Shown: positions 59,366-64,000 of the stretch, one piece after another
Numbering within the stretch: position 1 is the first letter of the stretch
Layout of the letters: the number at the start of each line of letters is the position of its first letter
Assembly (NCBI GenBank): GCA_963678675.1
Contig: OY783194.1
Location: forward strand, 25,212,278-25,276,277
Direction: 5' to 3'
Origin: Xiphydria camelus
Taxonomy: Eukaryota; Arthropoda; Insecta; Hymenoptera; Xiphydriidae
DNA: 64,000 nt
Program-made: the position numbers and the translations under genes
Notes under the pieces: model-generated
Database searches by the model: none
The model's input: only the letters and a program-made list of their open reading frames with translations
What the model was told of the DNA's origin: nothing

Positions 59366-60504
59366 AAAGATTTCGATTTCTACCAAAATATCGTGGTCCT
59401 CCAACACCGCTCTTCGTACCTTGCGTGCAAGACTCACCCTTTGACGAGGGTGGTCCGACAGATTTCAGCCCGCTCGACCCGACGCTAGCGCTCTCCCACG
59501 AGTTTTCCTCGAACTAGTGATATCCTCGCGCGCGAAGGCGCCTGGGAAATCTCGTCAAAGATGGCAGCGCGACACACTCCTGTTTCTATGGCGGCTTTGT
59601 AGTTCGCCGTCGAGCCAATCGCACACACAAAGGGATTATTTATTTCTCCCTCCCCCGACATTTCATATCAGGCTCTCAAACGCGCTCGCCTTTCATCCCC
59701 TTTCCACTCGCGTGACCAGTCGCACGCGGTCGTCGCACAATTGAGGAAAATATATCGTCGACAGATTTACCGTTCCCCGGTAAAGATCATCGTTCTCTCT
59801 CTCTCTTTCTAGTTCACCCGCGTATGCTAACGCGGACTTCACAGCTCGAAACTGTATGCAGAGCCTCCTTACAGCTGCGTTCGAAGTGCACCGGCACTCG
59901 AAACATTTCCACGCGGGCGAGAAAACGCCGGAGCGAGATTCACACGCGGCTTTATCTCGCAAGTCGAGCAGACGTCGGACTAGAGGGGAGGGTGCTATCA
60001 TCCCCCTCGCATTAGCATTTCAAGAGACTCGGCAAAGTACCGCGCGTCGAAGGCTAATTACGTTACATATGCATATGTCGCCCTGCGACTGCGGATGTTC
60101 AAAGGCGAAAAGGTCGTGTCGATCTCTACTCCGCTGAGAAACCCCGACGCGAGTCACGCGGCGTTTGGTGGGGAACCGGAGGGGTGGGGGGAGGGAGGGG
60201 GGAGGGTCTCTCAGGAGCCTATTATTTTCCCCGTGTGAATGAGCCTAACGAACCGAGGTATAACGTACATCACTCTCCGCGACGCGGTGTACCGACTCTC
60301 GTTCCTCTCGGAGCCGAACAGGTGCGGCTAGCTATAGATGCTCCTTTGAATTCGATCCCGGTGGACGTTTGATCCGCATGCCCCAGAGGGGATTTCGCTT
60401 CCAACGGGGGGCTCTGATTCATTGCGGTGCTCTCTTCGAGTTACAATGTGCGCATGATCAGTCAGATCCCTCTACCGTTCGGTTATCGCATAAAAAAGGT
60501 ATTC
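59366..60504. other. GC-rich patch, nothing recognised
   Basis: CpG-rich from 59400 to 60480, with a G-rich run at 60179-60208. No recognisable gene or repeat. Confidence 0.3.
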
Positions 60505-60595
60505 ACATTTTTTTTTAATTAAATTTGTAAACTGGATACATATTCAGTGCCACGCATAAAAGCAAATGTCTGAAAATATAGTTATTCACAAAGTT

Positions 60596-60760
60596 GCACG
60601 GAGAAAAAGAATTAGGTAATTGGATTTACTCGAAATTACTTGCGGGCTCGCAAGTAATTATTTATTTATATTAATTTGATATTTCTTTATTGCAATCACA
60701 TATATTCCATATGGTTATGAGGGAGAAAAAAATGTCCCTAACTAATTCTATTTCTCTGTG
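60596..60760. repeat. family M element M10 inside family F
   Basis: Left end GCACGGAGAAAAAGAATTAG, right end CTAATTCTATTTCTCTGTG. F1 and F2 read through the site as 'AAGTTATAAGTGTG' and 'AAAGTAATAAGTGCG'. Confidence 0.85.
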
Positions 60761-60893
60761 TATAAGTGCATTTCTCTCTAGGGGAAAACGGAGCAGGTTG
60801 CAATTTGGGTAGGTTGCAAAACACATCAATTTTTTCTACCAAGAAAGCGGAAGATAAATTACACGATTAGAGTTGAGTCTTAGTTTGGCCCCT

Positions 60894-61292
60894 TTAGAAA
60901 CGTGTAGTGGTTTTAAAAAATAATAATTTTTAAGATATATAATGAAACACCAAAATTTATTAAGTGAATGAAGGATGTTTTTGTAACTTAAAAATTTATA
61001 TGTTATATTATGTAACTTAAATCTGAGTAGGTGTCACAATCTGATTTAAGTTAAAGAGACCATTTGTCCAATCGAATTTTTGATAAGAAATATTAATTAA
61101 ACTAGATTATTATATTTTAAACGAAATATTGGTGCAGGTGGATAAAGTAGGAGTTATATTATATTATCTTAGTAAAGAAACAAAATTGACCATTATGGGG
61201 AAAAAGGGGAAACTCGCGAATTTTAGACTAAAGAGAGAGATACTTAAAAAATGGGGGAATAAGGGGGAATAAGGAACATACTGTGAAGCCTG
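60894..61292 (+). repeat. family B element, copy B7, 5' truncated
   Basis: Starts inside the family at 'TTAGAAACGTGTAGTGGTTT' and runs to the right end ACTGTGAAGCCTG. Same strand as the other six copies. Confidence 0.85.
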
Positions 61293-61345
61293 ATTTAAGA
61301 TTTAAGTAAGGCCGAAAATGAAAAATGAAAAAATACAAAGTAAAA

Positions 61346-62621
61346 TATAGTTTTATACCCGACATCCGAAATGAATTTCGATGTCATTTGATTCTCGACT
61401 CCTCCCTTTCTCTCTCCTCGAGTGCACGAGGGACGCTATATATTATACATACGTATCGCTCTCGGCGTAAAAGCTCCGGAGGCGAAAAACTCAGCGAAGG
61501 GAACTCGACTCGAGCGGAAAATCGGGCGTCTATATATCACCACGTGTCGTACGGTGCGATCAATTCGATACGAGCTGACCTTGATTGTTTTACAAAAGCG
61601 TAAGGACGGTTCTAATTAGCCGAAAATGCGCTTGGTCAGCTCACCACCCATTTAACTACCCGCTCCGTTATCTCTGAAGATATATGCGCGTGCGCCCTGG
61701 GGGTGCGATTACACGCGCGCGCACCCACGCACTCCGGCACATATTACGCGTACCCTGCGCCGGTACTTCCGCATCCAGGCGAGCACATAAATAGACATAC
61801 AATGCTCTCTGATGTATGACGTCGATATACATAGATAATAGGGTCAGCTTCGCGAATGCGTGACAAGTACCCCGGCGGGGAATCGATAGCTCGATTTTGC
61901 AGTTCGACGAATGTTCCTCCTATCTCTGTTCGACTGTTCATTTAACCCCGTTCGTCGGATGCGCTCTCTGTCAGTACGTATACGCTGCAGTTGAAATCGC
62001 CAGCGGACGGTGATGAGTGGCGATGATGTACGCACATTATTGAAACGTGGAGTGTGCTTGTACGCGAATGCGCGCGGGTAACTTTTTCAATAAACGTGTG
62101 TACGAGTGTGCAGTCGGCGAATGAAAGCGAGCAGAGGCGATGTTGTAAGACGTGCTTTTTTTGTAGTGGAAGAAGAGGCGAATGATACGTACATATCGAG
62201 ATCACAAGTGGTAATTAAAATTCGTCCAATTTTTTTCTTCGTAATATGTACCAGCTTCTGTAGAAGAGGTCGCGATTTAATTCGCGACTCCCTTTCGTTA
62301 TTATCTGCGTGGAAACTATCCGTATTACACGAAGCTGTGCAGGGGATTGGAAGCTCAGTTTCAAACGAATAAAATAGTGTACTCGAGACGCCGTCAGAGA
62401 GCGCGGACATTTAATTACACGTATGTACCTTAATCAGGTCACATTTTTAATGAAGGAGCAACGAGGAACCGGCCCACTCCCTTTCGGAGTCTCGGAATCA
62501 AAGAACCGGGGCTTACGGATATACGACGGATGAGAGGAAAGTTGAAAGACGTTAAATCCCATCGAGAGGCAGTTCATGTACGTAACTCTGTTGCAGGTAT
62601 ATTTTGAAGCAAGACTGCGAA
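61346..62621. other. GC-rich patch, nothing recognised
   Basis: Overlapping short frames on both strands at 61420-62410 without domains. Could be regulatory or unique intronic sequence. Confidence 0.3.
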
Positions 62622-62770
62622 ACTTCCATTCAGTCAGATATTAAAAGATAGTGGATTTTAATGACTCATTAGGTATTTGAAAGAAAATAAATAAAAATAC
62701 CAAAAAATATCCAATCTTTCTCCTCGTTTAAGCATTATGAAGGGACAAGAAAAAAAAAGTGGAAAAACGA
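62622..62770 (+). repeat. family A fragment A5
   Basis: 'CCATTCAGTCAGATATTAAA', 'TAATGACTCATTAGG' and 'AGCATTATGAAGGGACAAGA' match the first 140 bp of family A; then it breaks off. Confidence 0.75.
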
Positions 62771-62834
62771 TGGAATGCCGATAATTGATCGCTGTAATTC
62801 TTGTACTTATGGTGGTTTTCTCATCTGCGAGTTC

Positions 62835-63373
62835 CAAGGTTGCTATCCAGTTAGATTTAAAAAAATAGTAGGTTTTAGTAACTCCTTATATGAAAAAAAA
62901 AAAAAGTTACCACAAGTGACCAATTTGTTCTCATTTAAACATTATGAAGGGATAAGAAAAAGCAAACTAATGGAATTTATAAGAAATTCGGTAAACTTTT
63001 GAGGAAATAACATTGAAAGAAAATAATTGAGAGTTGTAATCGAAATAATTTATTTGCATAAAATATCCACATTCTAAGCAACGGAAGATTAACAAATTAA
63101 ATCACTCTTTAACTAAGAAATAAATATATCTTAACAAATCTTTTCCCATAATACAAGAAGCACTGTATTATCTGGGCACTGATAGCATAACCATTGTGAC
63201 ATTGAGAAGTCTTACAAACTGTTGCAGCACTAAAAAGTGGCGAAAAGGTATCGTAAAATTATTTGACAGCTCATGGAACGAGACCTTAAAAAATGAATTA
63301 CCTCTAATAGTTTCTAAAAATAAAAATAATTATCTACTGCCTTGATTGAAAAAAATGACCAAGAGGAGCCCTG
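62835..63373 (+). mobile_element. family A hAT-like element, copy A4, with both ends
   Basis: Begins CAAGGTTGCTATCCAGTTAG and ends GGAGCCCTG. The interior aligns with A1-A3 over about 539 bp. No transposase and no clear target duplication. Confidence 0.82.
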
Positions 63374-64000
63374 AAATTCATCAAATTTACCGCATTCGCA
63401 TACTCGATAAAACTGACCTTCACTCGGATAAATGAATTCAGTTCAAGATAGAGAATTCGCATTCCGATTCTCTCGACCCACCCATATTTTCTCTCATAAC
63501 ACATAATGGTCTCTTCGAATGACGATAAAGTTATGTTTAGAAATCAGCACGACACATCAGTTTTAAATCGGGAATCCTATGACGTGGAACTCGACGATGC
63601 GGTATCACGATGTCAAGGTGGCGCATTAGGTGCCTCTATCGTCGGTCTAATCTGGGTCGCGCAAGGAGCACGGCATGGATTAGCAATAGACTGCACCGCT
63701 GGGTCCGCGAACCCACCGTAGGGTAGGTGTACCAGTTATAGCCATGTTTAAGGATTTTTCAAATGTCATGCCTTGTATTTTGTAAAGAATTAACATATCG
63801 TTACATTCTATGGTGAGAAATGATAGATTGTATAGTTTTCTTGCAGCAATTCATGAAAAAAAAATATAACGATCTTTCCGTAAAATGAAAAAAAAACCAT
63901 AAAAAGGAAAAACTGCCGATTTTCCCTATTATAGCCACTCATCACCATTAATAACCAGGGGTGTATGTATTTGTGTCACGTCAGCTTATACTGTTTGATC
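63374..64000. other. right edge of window, nothing recognised
   Basis: A 71-codon plus frame at 63506-63721 has no recognisable domain. 'TTATAGCCA' occurs at about 63736 and 63930, possibly part of a repeat whose other copies are outside the window. Confidence 0.3.

Larger units (their letters stand above)
60505..61345 (+). repeat. family F copy F3, interrupted by M10 and B7
   Basis: 'GATACATATTCAGTGCCACG', 'ATAAGTGCATTTCTCTC' and the tail 'GCCGAAAATGAAAAATGAAA' match F1 and F2. Two insertions split it: 60596-60760 and 60894-61292. Confidence 0.6.

Noticed and set aside
62833..63375. Eight-base target duplications for hAT-like copies A3 and A4
   Set aside because: Flanks do not match well enough; at A3 a TACTAG/TACTGG similarity is suggestive only.
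1..64000. CRISPR arrays, tRNA or rRNA genes, bacterial-type defence loci
   Set aside because: No regularly spaced direct repeats, cloverleaf I could support, or related proteins; the window is animal DNA.

Overview
The window is animal nuclear DNA, almost certainly from an insect and most likely a hymenopteran (an ant is my best guess). The evidence is one multi-exon gene with GT-AG introns, an AT-rich background with GC-rich patches, and a dense load of short inverted-repeat transposons. There are no operons, ribosome-binding sites or CRISPR arrays, and I could not support any tRNA or rRNA gene.

The only convincing host gene lies on the minus strand at 6968-21929. It is the insect orthologue of afadin, canoe (cno), a scaffold of cell-cell adherens junctions. 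I resolved 19 exons by matching splice sites and reading phase. In order they encode the FHA domain, a Ser/Pro linker, the DIL (dilute-like) domain, the PDZ domain, a very large phase-symmetric cassette exon (13109-16021, exactly 971 codons), then the low-complexity Gln/Pro-rich tail with charged helical stretches and the conserved C-terminus. Without the cassette the visible open frame is 1,767 codons; with it, 2,738. The start codon and the two N-terminal Ras-association domains are not here: the 5' gene end lies beyond the right edge, so 21930-64000 is probably one huge canoe intron, or intron plus unannotated 5' exons.

From 1 to about 6000, downstream of the gene, there are repeat remnants (a hAT-like element, a TTAA-type element, a tandem duplication) and a broken Tc1/mariner-type transposase fragment (about 1596-1874, minus).

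From 22 to 64 kb the sequence alternates GC-rich stretches of unknown function with repeat clusters. I distinguish these families by comparing copies inside the window: A (hAT-like ends), B (CAGGCTTCACAG ends, seven copies, all in the same orientation, three inside canoe introns), P (TTAA-flanked, CCCT ends), M (short elements with CACTGAGAAAAA-type ends), C, E, F and G, plus several large foldbacks. Many are nested, and several insertions can be checked against empty sites in sister copies. The most notable structures are a TTAA|element|TTAA|element|TTAA array (31642-36011), a palindrome of palindromes (31646-32221), and four-layer nesting at 47574-48544.

I found no sign of a bacterial-type defence system or other unknown gene cluster. 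The most biologically interesting object is the giant optional exon of canoe.
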